A DNA stretch of 64,000 nucleotides from Bacillota bacterium (GTDB lineage Bacteria > Bacillota > Clostridia > Christensenellales > SZUA-584). Within the stretch, counting starts at the first letter, position 1; every line of letters begins with the position of its first letter. Location of the stretch: contig JAEYPS010000018.1 of the NCBI GenBank assembly GCA_023410475.1, positions 62,001-126,000 of the forward strand, read 5' to 3'. Below the pieces are notes generated by a model. That model was not told the DNA's origin. It searched no databases and saw nothing but the letters and a program-made list of their open reading frames with translations. Shown here piece after piece: positions 9,185-17,331 of the stretch. The position numbers were made by a program, and so were the translations under genes.

Positions 9185-9676
9185 TTATAATTGCATCCTG
9201 ATAACATCTTTCAGCCTGCAGCTTATAAAGTCATTTTGCGGCGTATCCTTCTTGAATGCCACCAGTACGTCGCACGTCGGTGTTATAGCGTACGGAGTCC
9301 AATGCCAGACGCCTTCGTCAAAGAAAATTCCCTCTCCCTGATCAACCCTTACCGCGATTACTCTATCCATGTCGGGGAGCAGCTTTCCGTTTACCTCGAC
9401 AGACGGCGCGACTGCGGTAACAAAGTCTCCCTTTATTGCCACAAGCAGTTCGGATGTCTGCACGTGCTGCTCAAGCTCATCCACTATATACTCCCTGTTT
9501 TTCGCGACACAGATGCCTATCTGCAGCGCGCCGCCGCACTGCATTATTGCTAGCTGCCCGTAGTATGATTGTATATCCGTTTGAGCGTCAGGCCTGGTCT
9601 CAGCCGTTATGCATATGGCTTTTCCCAAACCCTCCATAACTTCCGGGCTTATATGCTTTGCTTTTACCGTTTTCAT
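9185..9676 (-). CDS. AllA-like (ureidoglycolate lyase fold) cupin-type protein
   Basis: The 163-residue protein resembles the ureidoglycolate lyase/hydrolase family by the central string 'LLVAIKGDFVTAVAP' and by 'GEGIFFDEGVWHWTPYAI', where a late His-Trp pair sits as in that family. No allantoin or purine genes lie nearby, so a role on a sugar-derived acid is more likely than ureidoglycolate breakdown. It sits between the Gfo/Idh oxidoreductase and the degenerate ABC ATPase on the same strand. An AGAGAGGG site precedes the ATG. The family call is moderate and the reaction is unknown. Confidence 0.6.
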   Translation of the reverse strand: MKTVKAKHISPEVMEGLGKAICITAETRPDAQTDIQSYYGQLAIMQCGGALQIGICVAKNREYIVDELEQHVQTSELLVAIKGDFVTAVAPSVEVNGKLLPDMDRVIAVRVDQGEGIFFDEGVWHWTPYAITPTCDVLVAFKKDTPQNDFISCRLKDVIRMQL

Positions 9677-9713
9677 AGCAAGACCCTCTCTTTATTGGCT
9701 CATAATTTACTGT

Positions 9714-10865
9714 TCAATACTTTATCTTCTTCCACTTGCGCTCTATTGATGATTGTTCGGCGGCATCGAGCACCTTCTGGCACATTAGGCCGTCCCGGAA
9801 ATCAGGCGTAACCTGCTTGCCTTGCTTTATAGCCATAAAGAAGTCGTAGAACTCGTTGACAAACGTATCTCCGTACCCTATGATATGCCCTGCCGGCCAC
9901 CAGTTGGACATATAGGGATGCACTCCTTCACCGACCTGCACCCTCCTGAAGCCTTTCAGGTGCGCCGGGTCGGCGTCGTTATAGTATTCAAGCTCATTTA
10001 GCTTCTCTTCGTCCCAAATAACAGCGCCTTTGCTGCCCGCCACTTCTATACGGTTCTGATTTCTGTGCCCCGTCCCGTTGCGCGTGCTTTCGAAGTACGC
10101 CATTATATCCTGATCTTTGAACGTTGCAAGCATCTGCGAAGCGTCGTCCACGTTGACTTCGCCCATCTCATCTCCGGCCTTGGCGAACAACCCGTCTTCA
10201 AACACCGCTTTGGGGCGCATCTTATTGAACGTCTTCTCCACACAGCATACTTCGTCGAGGTCGCCGATTAGAAACCGCGCGATGTCGATTAAATGAGCGC
10301 CGAGGTCCCCGTGAGTGCCGTAACCCGCGAGTTCCTTTCGCAGCCTCCACGCCATCGGAAACAGGGGGTCCGTCAGCCAGTCCTGCGACCATATGGCTCT
10401 GAAGTGATATATCCTGCCCAGAGTACCGTCTTCTATAAGCTGCTTCGCGAGACACAGCGCTGGCACTCTGCGAAAGTTGAAGCCTATCATGTTTATCACG
10501 CCCGCGTCCTCGACCGCTTTCACCATCGCTTCAGCGTCCTTCATATCGAGAGCCAGGGGCTTTTCACAAAAAACGTGTTTGCCGGCTTTAGCAGCCGCTA
10601 TAGCGATCTCTGCGTGAAATTTACTGGGTGCGGCTATGCTTACAGCATCGATCTCGTTATCGTCGATAAGCTCTTTCCAGTCGAGCACGGCCTTTTCCCA
10701 GCCCCATCTTCTGCCGATCTCGATAACGGATTCTTCGTTGGAGCATATGGCTTTCTTTACGATGTCAACGCCAAGATCGAAGAATATCGGCGCGTCGGTT
10801 ATCGCGTGAGTATGCGCGCGCCCCATAAACTTATGTCCTACCAAACCAACATTGATCTTTTTCAT
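9714..10865 (-). CDS. Gfo/Idh/MocA family NAD(P)-dependent oxidoreductase
   Basis: The 383-residue protein is expected to oxidise or reduce a sugar or cyclitol in the cytoplasm. The N-terminal Rossmann domain starts 'INVGLVGHKFMGRAH', and the family signature 'GKHVFCEKPLALD' with the catalytic-type Lys follows at about residue 100. The C-terminal alpha/beta domain contains 'GTHGDLGAHLIDIARFLIGD', whose GxHxxD spacing matches the family. The C-terminus has 'TPDFRDGLMCQKVLDAAEQS'. The kinase gene lies directly upstream (22 bases). The family spans many substrates, so the sugar cannot be named. Confidence 0.93.
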   Translation of the reverse strand: MKKINVGLVGHKFMGRAHTHAITDAPIFFDLGVDIVKKAICSNEESVIEIGRRWGWEKAVLDWKELIDDNEIDAVSIAAPSKFHAEIAIAAAKAGKHVFCEKPLALDMKDAEAMVKAVEDAGVINMIGFNFRRVPALCLAKQLIEDGTLGRIYHFRAIWSQDWLTDPLFPMAWRLRKELAGYGTHGDLGAHLIDIARFLIGDLDEVCCVEKTFNKMRPKAVFEDGLFAKAGDEMGEVNVDDASQMLATFKDQDIMAYFESTRNGTGHRNQNRIEVAGSKGAVIWDEEKLNELEYYNDADPAHLKGFRRVQVGEGVHPYMSNWWPAGHIIGYGDTFVNEFYDFFMAIKQGKQVTPDFRDGLMCQKVLDAAEQSSIERKWKKIKY

Positions 10866-10887
10866 GACAAACTCCCTTTCCCGTATG

Positions 10888-11940
10888 TTATCTTTTCACC
10901 CTCGCGCTCTCGCCGCGCATGACGCTCTCGGCCTCTTCCTTATACGCCCAGTTCCAGTCTCCGAGGAACGTATGGCACAGCGCCGAGTAAGCACCTGAAA
11001 AATCCACGATATACTGAGGGTCTTTGCCCTCGAGCATGCCCCACATCATCGACGAAGCGAAGCTGTCTCCCCCGCCGGTCCTGTCGGTAATCTCTAAGTT
11101 CTCGTACTTGCGCGATACGTAGTATCCGCCCTTGTACATCATTACCGTGCGCCAATCGTTTAAGAGCGCGGTCTTTACTTCCCTCAGCGTCGTCCCTACC
11201 GCCATGACGTTAGGATACGCCTTGACGACCTTCTCGGCGACAGCCCTGTAGCTCTGCGGATCTATCTTAGAGTAGTGCTCGCCCGTGCCGTCCGCCTTTA
11301 TTCCCAGCATCTTCTCGAAATCTTCCTCGTTGCCGATAATGACGTCGACATAAGGCATAACGCTCTTCATCGTCTGCTGCGCCTGCTCGCCAGTCCACAG
11401 CGTCGAGCGGAAGTTGAGATCAAAGCTGGTCGTTATACCAAGCTTCTTAGCGGCTTTCAGCGACTCTATCGCCTGAGCTGCCGCCCCTTCTGATATAGCC
11501 GTGGTTATGCCCGTGGTGTGGAACCATCTCGTGTCTTTCAGTATCTCCTCCCAGTCGAAATCACCCTGCTCCACCTTGCTTATCGCGCTGTGACCGCGGT
11601 CGTATATCTGCCTGCTGGCCCGGGGGCCTATGCCCACCTCAAGGAAGCAAAAGCCGTTCCTCGTCTTGCCGCATCCGTCGAACGGAACCATCCTGACGCC
11701 AGACATGTCGACTCCGTGCTCGCGCCCGTGGTTCACTATGTACTTTCCGCTCCATGTGTCCACGAGCTTCGTAATATACGCCGTCTTAAGGCCAAGTCTC
11801 GATATGTTTACGCAGCAGTTAAGCTCGGCAGCGGCGATTGCCATCTGCAGGAAGCTCGACTGCTCGAGCCTCATGTGCTCGGGGGCGTTGAAACGTATCA
11901 TAGCTTCTCCGAATCCCATCATGTCGTACTTCTTAGTCAT
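10888..11940 (-). CDS. PfkB-family sugar kinase, 2-keto-3-deoxygluconate kinase-like
   Basis: I start the gene at 11940 (MTKKYDMMGFGEAM), where GGAG lies 8 bases upstream and the ATG overlaps the stop of the preceding gene. A further open extension to 12036 has no site and does not look like protein. The 350-residue product has PfkB-type N-terminal strands, 'TTSFDLNFRSTLW' and 'VIIGNEEDFEKMLG', and the C-terminal signature 'DRTGGGDSFASSMMWG', whose GGGDSF form is typical of KdgK. It should phosphorylate a keto-deoxy sugar acid or a related ketose. The two neighbouring DapA-family aldolases fit a kinase-aldolase pair. Confidence 0.88.
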   Translation of the reverse strand: MTKKYDMMGFGEAMIRFNAPEHMRLEQSSFLQMAIAAAELNCCVNISRLGLKTAYITKLVDTWSGKYIVNHGREHGVDMSGVRMVPFDGCGKTRNGFCFLEVGIGPRASRQIYDRGHSAISKVEQGDFDWEEILKDTRWFHTTGITTAISEGAAAQAIESLKAAKKLGITTSFDLNFRSTLWTGEQAQQTMKSVMPYVDVIIGNEEDFEKMLGIKADGTGEHYSKIDPQSYRAVAEKVVKAYPNVMAVGTTLREVKTALLNDWRTVMMYKGGYYVSRKYENLEITDRTGGGDSFASSMMWGMLEGKDPQYIVDFSGAYSALCHTFLGDWNWAYKEEAESVMRGESARVKR

Positions 11941-12893
11941 TTTAACAGCTCCTTGTTGAATACGAATTTTGGCGTGTTGCCCTTCAGATAATCGCTTATC
12001 CCAAGCGCCGCCTCGTAGGCGACCCTCGCAGAGCATTCCTTTGTCAGCGCCGCGCTGTGCGGAGTCAGTATCACGTTCTTCAAAGGCAGCAGCGGGTTGT
12101 CTTCTTTGGGCGGCTCGGATTCAAATACATCGAGCGCGGCCCCGGCTATCGTTTCCTCCCTGAGCGCTTTCGCAAGAGCGGCTTCGTCCACGATGCCGCC
12201 CCTCGACGTATTTATCAGATACGCCGAGGGCTTCATCAAAGACAGCAGCGTCTCTCCCACCATGTTGCGCGTCTCGTCCGTCAGAGGTATGTGCAGCGAT
12301 ATATAGTCCGCTTGTGCGAATACTTCCTCTATGCTCTCATACAGCGTTATGCCCGGCAGCTCCTTTATGTATGGATCGTAGCCTATTACCTGCATGCCAA
12401 AGGCCGCTCTGCATTTATCAGCCGTAAACCTGCCTATGCGCCCGCAGCCTATGAGCCCCAGCGTCTTTCCGTCTACATCTGCGCTCTTGTTCGTTCTGCG
12501 TATCTTAAAGTTTCCTGCCCTCATCTCGCTGTCATACATGATGAGCTGCTTCGATATCGCGACTATCAGCGCCAGCGTGTGCTCGGCCACCGATATCGAG
12601 TTTGCCTCGGGCGTATTCAGCACTAGTATGCCCTTCTCAGTCGCTGCCTTGACGTCAACGTTGTCTACGCCCACGCCCGTGCGGCTTATGACCTTTAAAT
12701 TCGCGGCGCCGTCTATGACCTCTTTCGTCATCTTGTATGCCGTGCTTAAGAGCAGGCATTCCGCGTCCTTTATATGAGCGTCGAACTTCTCCTTCTCATC
12801 GTCGCCTACGGTCACAAGATCGAGATCCGGAATATCGTCAAACAGAGCCGCGCTGTTTCCCTTCAGTTTTTTCGTTAAAAGTATCTTTCTCAT
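11937..12893 (-). CDS. D-isomer-specific 2-hydroxyacid dehydrogenase (SerA-like)
   Basis: The protein has 318 residues and lacks the C-terminal regulatory domain of full-length SerA. The NAD-binding motif is 'LGLIGCGRIGR' near residue 145. The catalytic triad is visible: Arg in 'NTSRGGIVDE', Glu in 'VFESEPP' and His in 'LTPHSAALT'. It should interconvert a 2-hydroxy acid and a 2-keto acid with NAD(H). It is coupled by 4-base overlaps to the aldolase upstream and the kinase downstream, so it likely acts in the same pathway rather than in serine synthesis. Confidence 0.92.
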   Translation of the reverse strand: MRKILLTKKLKGNSAALFDDIPDLDLVTVGDDEKEKFDAHIKDAECLLLSTAYKMTKEVIDGAANLKVISRTGVGVDNVDVKAATEKGILVLNTPEANSISVAEHTLALIVAISKQLIMYDSEMRAGNFKIRRTNKSADVDGKTLGLIGCGRIGRFTADKCRAAFGMQVIGYDPYIKELPGITLYESIEEVFAQADYISLHIPLTDETRNMVGETLLSLMKPSAYLINTSRGGIVDEAALAKALREETIAGAALDVFESEPPKEDNPLLPLKNVILTPHSAALTKECSARVAYEAALGISDYLKGNTPKFVFNKELLK

Positions 12894-13780
12894 ATGAGGC
12901 CTTCTTTTTTCATGAACGCTTCCATCTTGGCCTTTATGTCGTCAGCCAGCGGCAGCAGCGGCAGGCGCGGTTCTCCCCCGACGAGGCCAGCGAGGTCCAT
13001 GCCGTATTTGACAGCGGCCACTCCGCCCGAGCCCGAAACGCCTTTGTTGAGCTTCAATACCTTTTCGTTGAGCGCGAACGCTTCCTCATATTTCTTCTCA
13101 AGTATCAACTTGTAGAGATCGATTACCACAGAGGGGAACACGTTCGCCAGAGACACGACTCCGCCCGTGCCTCCCATGAACAATGTGTTCATGAAGAAGT
13201 CCGCGCTGCCCGCCATCACGCATATCTGGTCTCTCACCGCAAACAGGAAGCTTTCGATGTTTCCCTTTGAGGAGTCCTTCATTCCGACGATGTTGGGGTT
13301 CTTGGCGCATTCCTTTACGAGGTTGACGGAAAGCTCGGTGCCTCCGCAGAACTGCGGAGCGTTGTACATAAGGCACGGCGTCTTCACAGCATTAGCGACG
13401 TCATTAAAGTATTTTATCAGAACCGTGTCCGTCATCTGCTTCTTGAAGTACGACGGGGGAAGCAGCGTTATGAAGTCGGCTCCCAGTTTCTCATACTCTT
13501 TTGCAAACGTTATTGTCTCGAGAGTCGACTCGAATATGCATCCAGCCATGACGAACTGGTCCGCGCCCTTGTTTTCTACTATCGTCTTTAATACCTTTAC
13601 CTTCTCGTCGTTCATGAGGCTCTTGTTCTCGCCGTTAGAGCCGAGCGCAAGATAGCCCTGGATGCCCGACTTCGCGTAGAAATCCATGTTCTTCTTGAGC
13701 CCTGCATAGTCTACCTCTCCCGTCTTAGTAAACGGCGTCGTGATAGGAGCAATGATACCCTTCAATCTCTCGTTCTTCAT
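12890..13780 (-). CDS. DapA/NanA-family aldolase or lyase (paralogue A)
   Basis: This 296-residue TIM-barrel protein of the dihydrodipicolinate synthase/N-acetylneuraminate lyase family forms a Schiff base with a 2-keto acid. 'GIIAPITTPF' opens the barrel, 'GYLALGSNGE' is the GxxGE-type substrate loop, Tyr is in 'CLMYNAP' and the Schiff-base Lys is in 'VGMKDSS'. It is not next to lysine-biosynthesis genes. Its place beside the KdgK-like kinase suggests cleavage of a 2-keto-3-deoxy sugar acid. A second family member lies at 17328-18227. Confidence 0.92.
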   Translation of the reverse strand: MKNERLKGIIAPITTPFTKTGEVDYAGLKKNMDFYAKSGIQGYLALGSNGENKSLMNDEKVKVLKTIVENKGADQFVMAGCIFESTLETITFAKEYEKLGADFITLLPPSYFKKQMTDTVLIKYFNDVANAVKTPCLMYNAPQFCGGTELSVNLVKECAKNPNIVGMKDSSKGNIESFLFAVRDQICVMAGSADFFMNTLFMGGTGGVVSLANVFPSVVIDLYKLILEKKYEEAFALNEKVLKLNKGVSGSGGVAAVKYGMDLAGLVGGEPRLPLLPLADDIKAKMEAFMKKEGLI

Positions 13781-13809
13781 TTCATACCTCCTCGTTTTTT
13801 CTCAGAATA

Positions 13810-15144
13810 TTACGCGCCCTGAACGGCGTTCATGAACCTTCTCTGATACGAAACCACGTGATTGGAAGACGTGAACCTCGCGAGATACCCGGGCTCGGCC
13901 GTTATCACGAGCCTGTCTATTACATCCGCGAACTCCGGCTCCGCTGCCATCTTGTCTATATCGGGGTAATTCAGCGGCCCTTCCATGCTGCAGATGATTA
14001 GCCTCGTATCGGGCAGGTTGTTCTGCTTAAGCATCCTTAAGTTGTGCCTTGCCGAATCGAGCCCGTCGCCGCCTTCGCCTTCTGCCTGGCGATATTTCAG
14101 CAGCTCTTCGGCGAAACGTTTTACCTTCAGCAGGTCTTTATCGCCTTCGTTTTTAGCCAGAAGGTCTGAGCCCAGCATCATAGATCTCAGGTCCTCAAGG
14201 TGCTTTGCGTCTTTCGATATGTCATAGAAGGCAAGCAGGTTCTTCATCTGCTCGGACTGCTTCATCCTGTGGCGCACAAAGCTGTTGATGAACGCGGGCT
14301 TTGCCTGCAGCGCAAGCGCCGTCTGGTACGGCTCAAACATCAGCGTATAGTTTATCCTGTAACCATGCTCACGAAGTTTAAGCGCAAGGTTGTGGCTCCT
14401 GAACGCGTCCTGCGTCGCCGGGCTGTCGTATCTTGTGCCGAACCTCTTGTCTCCCGTAAGCAGTTCATTAACATTATTTGCGTTGACCGGCCCCATGTGC
14501 GGTACTTTCACCACGAGTCTGTACTGCGTCAGTATCTGCTTGAACTTTTCGCACTCGTCGAGTATCTTCTGAAAGTCTTCCTCAAACGGGTTGTTGAGCT
14601 CGACGCTTATGTCACAGCCGGCCCCTAGCACCCTTCCTATTTCGCTCATTACCTCTTCTATGGTCTTGAACTTCCCGCCAACGTTTGCCTTGGGGTTGTT
14701 TATGAAAAGGTCGTACACTATGCCCGGGTTGCATGTAAGGTTGCCCAGCAGCGCCGATATGGGTTCCACCTCGTACGGGTTCGCGGAGTCAGCCGAGAAT
14801 ATCGTCTTTGTCGGGCGTTTCATACCGTCTTTGTCACAGCTTATATCCCTTACGAGATCGACGAGCAGCAGTCCGTCGGCTTCAAGATATGTTTCAATCC
14901 TGAAGCCCGCGGGCGTCTCGCCCTTGGGGACATCAAACGTATTTATGACGTCACTGAACCTCTCGGTCACGCCTATCGCTTTGACCGCGCCTTTTAGCGC
15001 CTCGTATTCATCGAGGCTTATGGCCTTGTTTAACACCCTTAGCACGCTGTCTTCGCTTCCCCTTGCACAGGCCGCTCCCAGCGACTTCAGTGTAAAGTTG
15101 ACCCCTGTTTTTCCGTATCCCTGCTTCGAATAATTTACTGTCAT
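13810..15144 (-). CDS. Long transaldolase-like protein (TAL/FSA family, divergent)
   Basis: At 444 residues the protein is longer than ordinary transaldolases (about 215-390). A central region fits the TAL/FSA barrel: 'DISVELNNPFEEDF', then 'RLVVKVPHMGPVNANNV' with the presumed Schiff-base Lys before a Val-Pro, and 'INYTLMFEPYQTALALQAKPAF', matching the NvTLiFs...QA..AA pattern. An N-terminal region of about 130 residues and a C-terminal region of about 130 residues have no clear match. The split transketolase genes follow immediately upstream (5-base gap), so a non-oxidative pentose-phosphate type carbon rearrangement is likely. Substrate unknown. Confidence 0.75.
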   Translation of the reverse strand: MTVNYSKQGYGKTGVNFTLKSLGAACARGSEDSVLRVLNKAISLDEYEALKGAVKAIGVTERFSDVINTFDVPKGETPAGFRIETYLEADGLLLVDLVRDISCDKDGMKRPTKTIFSADSANPYEVEPISALLGNLTCNPGIVYDLFINNPKANVGGKFKTIEEVMSEIGRVLGAGCDISVELNNPFEEDFQKILDECEKFKQILTQYRLVVKVPHMGPVNANNVNELLTGDKRFGTRYDSPATQDAFRSHNLALKLREHGYRINYTLMFEPYQTALALQAKPAFINSFVRHRMKQSEQMKNLLAFYDISKDAKHLEDLRSMMLGSDLLAKNEGDKDLLKVKRFAEELLKYRQAEGEGGDGLDSARHNLRMLKQNNLPDTRLIICSMEGPLNYPDIDKMAAEPEFADVIDRLVITAEPGYLARFTSSNHVVSYQRRFMNAVQGA

Positions 15145-15149
15145 ATCTC

Positions 15150-16076
15150 TCAGTCCTTTAAACTTATTATGTTCTCGGCGATCCTTTCGCCGGTAAGCCC
15201 GTAATATTCTAAAAGCTCTTTGTACGGTCCCGTATTCTTCGCACCTTCTTTTATCCCGATTATATGCACGGGCGGCTTATCATTAAGGGGCGCAAGACAC
15301 TGCGCTACAGCGCTGCCAAATCCGTTTATCACCGAATGCTCCTCGACGGTCACAACAACGCCGACTCTGCCGGCATAGGCCTTTATTGCTTCTTCATCCA
15401 AAGGCCGTATTGTCATGAATCCGAGTACAGCCGCGTCTATTCCGTCTTTTTTTAATATCTCCGCTGCGACCTGCGCTTCTTCAGTCATCGGGCCGGTTGC
15501 CAATATTGCTACGTCTTTCCCGTCCTTTAAAACTTCAGCCTTGCCCAACTTGATGTCTCTCTTAAGCGCTATCACTTCCCGCGGCTGCCTCGGCATCCTT
15601 ATATATACCGGCCCGTCTGTCTCCACCGCCATTCTAAGAGCTTCACTTACGTCAGTTCCGTCACACGGAGAGAATATCGTCATATTGGGGATAGTTCTCA
15701 TAACCGCCACATCTTCTGTTGCCTGATGCGTCGATCCTAATGTGGAATACGCAAGGCCGCCTCCCGAACCTACGAGCTTTACGCTTAGGTTCATGTATCC
15801 TATGTCGTCTCTTACCTGCTCGTAAGCCCTCATTGTTATAAACGGAGTGATCGCTGTCAGTACGGGTATGAATCCCTGCCCGGCGAGCCCCGCGCAGATA
15901 CTCACAGCGTTCTGCTCGCTTATCCCCGCCTCGACCGATCTATCAGGGAATGTCCTGAAAAAATCCCCCATTCCGCCTCCCAAGGCGGAGTCGCACGATA
16001 CTGCTACGATCCTCTTATCTTCCCTGCCCAGCTTTACCAGCGTTTCCCCGAATACTTTTCTGGGATCCAAGCTCAT
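15150..16076 (-). CDS. Transketolase, C-terminal subunit
   Basis: I start at the ATG at 16076 (MSLDPRKVFGETL), which overlaps the stop of the N-terminal subunit by 4 bases. The longer open frame to 16148 encodes a Lys/Arg/Ser-rich stretch that belongs to the other gene's sequence in a second frame. The 308-residue product has the pyrimidine-binding domain, with the catalytic-type Glu in 'VEAGISEQNAVSICAGLA', and a C-terminal domain with 'ILATGPMTEEAQVAAEIL' and 'VEEHSVINGFGSAVA'. With 16073-16888 it forms a two-chain, TPP-dependent ketol-transfer enzyme. Confidence 0.93.
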   Translation of the reverse strand: MSLDPRKVFGETLVKLGREDKRIVAVSCDSALGGGMGDFFRTFPDRSVEAGISEQNAVSICAGLAGQGFIPVLTAITPFITMRAYEQVRDDIGYMNLSVKLVGSGGGLAYSTLGSTHQATEDVAVMRTIPNMTIFSPCDGTDVSEALRMAVETDGPVYIRMPRQPREVIALKRDIKLGKAEVLKDGKDVAILATGPMTEEAQVAAEILKKDGIDAAVLGFMTIRPLDEEAIKAYAGRVGVVVTVEEHSVINGFGSAVAQCLAPLNDKPPVHIIGIKEGAKNTGPYKELLEYYGLTGERIAENIISLKD

Positions 16077-16888
16077 TTGCGCCACCTTTTTTCCGCTTCT
16101 TCTATCTGCCTGAGCGCTTCGTTTGCTTCCTGCTCGCCCGGATGCCAATGATGGTATTCGGGCTTGTTCTCCATGAACGATATGCCTTTACCCTTTACTG
16201 TCTTTGCAACTACCATTGACGGCTTGCCCTGTTCAAACGGCAAAGACTTTAATGCATCATACAGAGCTTCTGCGTCGTGCCCATTTACTGTTTTAACGCT
16301 CCATCCGAACGCGCGGTACCTGTCCTCGAAATCTGTCGGCTTGCTGACGTCAGCCGTTCTTCCGTTTATCTGCAGCCCGTTCTCATCGATTATGGCTATA
16401 AGGTTGTCGAGCCTGCGCAGCGACGCGAACGCAGCCGCTTCCCAGTTCGAGCCTTCGCCCTGCTCGCCGTCTCCCATAAGCACGTATGTCTTATATGAAG
16501 CGCCTTTCATCTTTGCCGCCAGAGCGTATCCGCACCCCACGGGAAGCCCGTGCCCCAGAGAACCTGTGTTGAACTCGACGCCCGGAAGCTTGCTCGCGTC
16601 GGGGTGCCCGGGGACCGGTGAACCCAGCATGTTGTATGTCCCGAGTACCGAGCTTTCAACGACGCCCTTCTCCACAAGCGCTCCGTACAGAGCAAGGCAT
16701 TTATGGCCTCCGCTTAGAAGAAGCTTATCGCACTCGTCCATTATCCCGAGGAACAGCACCGACAGTATGTCCGCGCACGAGAGCGCTGAGCCTCCGTGGC
16801 CTTCTCCGTTGTTTACAATCGTGTTTACTATGTGTTTTCTTATGTTGTGCGCTCCTCTTTCAAGCGTGTCTCTGTCAAATCCCGTCAT
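16073..16888 (-). CDS. Transketolase, N-terminal (TPP-binding) subunit
   Basis: The 271-residue chain carries the pyrophosphate-binding part of a split transketolase. The thiamine-diphosphate motif reads 'GDGEQGEGSNWEAA...NLIAIIDENG'. Further signatures are 'HGGSALSCADILSVL' near the N-terminus and 'NTGSLGHGLPVGCGYALAAK', where the His binds substrate phosphate or TPP. It overlaps the RpiB-like gene upstream and the C-terminal subunit downstream by 4 bases each, so the two chains are made together. Confidence 0.94.
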   Translation of the reverse strand: MTGFDRDTLERGAHNIRKHIVNTIVNNGEGHGGSALSCADILSVLFLGIMDECDKLLLSGGHKCLALYGALVEKGVVESSVLGTYNMLGSPVPGHPDASKLPGVEFNTGSLGHGLPVGCGYALAAKMKGASYKTYVLMGDGEQGEGSNWEAAAFASLRRLDNLIAIIDENGLQINGRTADVSKPTDFEDRYRAFGWSVKTVNGHDAEALYDALKSLPFEQGKPSMVVAKTVKGKGISFMENKPEYHHWHPGEQEANEALRQIEEAEKRWRK

Positions 16889-17331
16889 TGCCGTGCCTCT
16901 ATGCCGTATATCTCCTGTACCTTCTCATACGAGCGGCTGCCGGGGTCAAAACTCAGCCCCAGCCACATGTCAACCAAAACCTCCGCCGTCTTTGACCCGA
17001 TGACGAGCGCCCCTAAGCACATAGTATTGCAGTTGTTGCTCAGGATAGATCTCTGTGTGGAATATATGTCGTGGCAGACAGCAGCGTAGGCCCCCTTTAT
17101 CTTGTTCGCGGCCAGCGCCATACCTATGCCGGTACCGCATATAAGGATACATCTTTCACAATCACCACTTATCATGTTTCCTGCAGCTTTACGCGCGACC
17201 GTCGGGTAGTTCACGGTTTCTCCCATAAATGAACCGTTATCCACAAACTCATGGCCCTTTTTTGTAAAGGCCTCTATTATCATGTCTTTATAGCTGATAC
17301 CCAGTTCATCGCAGCCTATAGATATCTTCAT
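16885..17331 (-). CDS. RpiB/LacAB-family sugar-phosphate isomerase with altered active-site histidines
   Basis: The 148-residue protein keeps the RpiB fold landmarks: the catalytic Cys loop 'ILICGTGIGMALAANK', the 'GAYAAVCHD' strand and 'MWLGLSFDPG' at the end. The usual 'GCDHxG' reads 'GCDELG', and the 'HNxTN' region that carries the ring-opening His reads 'SNNCNT'. Ribose-5-phosphate is therefore an unlikely substrate. LacB-like or tetrulose-phosphate-type isomerisation would fit better. It is translationally coupled to the aldolase upstream and to transketolase downstream. Confidence 0.88.
   Translation of the reverse strand: MKISIGCDELGISYKDMIIEAFTKKGHEFVDNGSFMGETVNYPTVARKAAGNMISGDCERCILICGTGIGMALAANKIKGAYAAVCHDIYSTQRSILSNNCNTMCLGALVIGSKTAEVLVDMWLGLSFDPGSRSYEKVQEIYGIEARQ

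Noticed and set aside
11941..12036. Longer N-terminus for the KdgK-like kinase
   Set aside because: The extension overlaps the dehydrogenase gene by about 100 bases, has no ribosome site and does not resemble the family. The ATG at 11940 has GGAG and an ATGA overlap.
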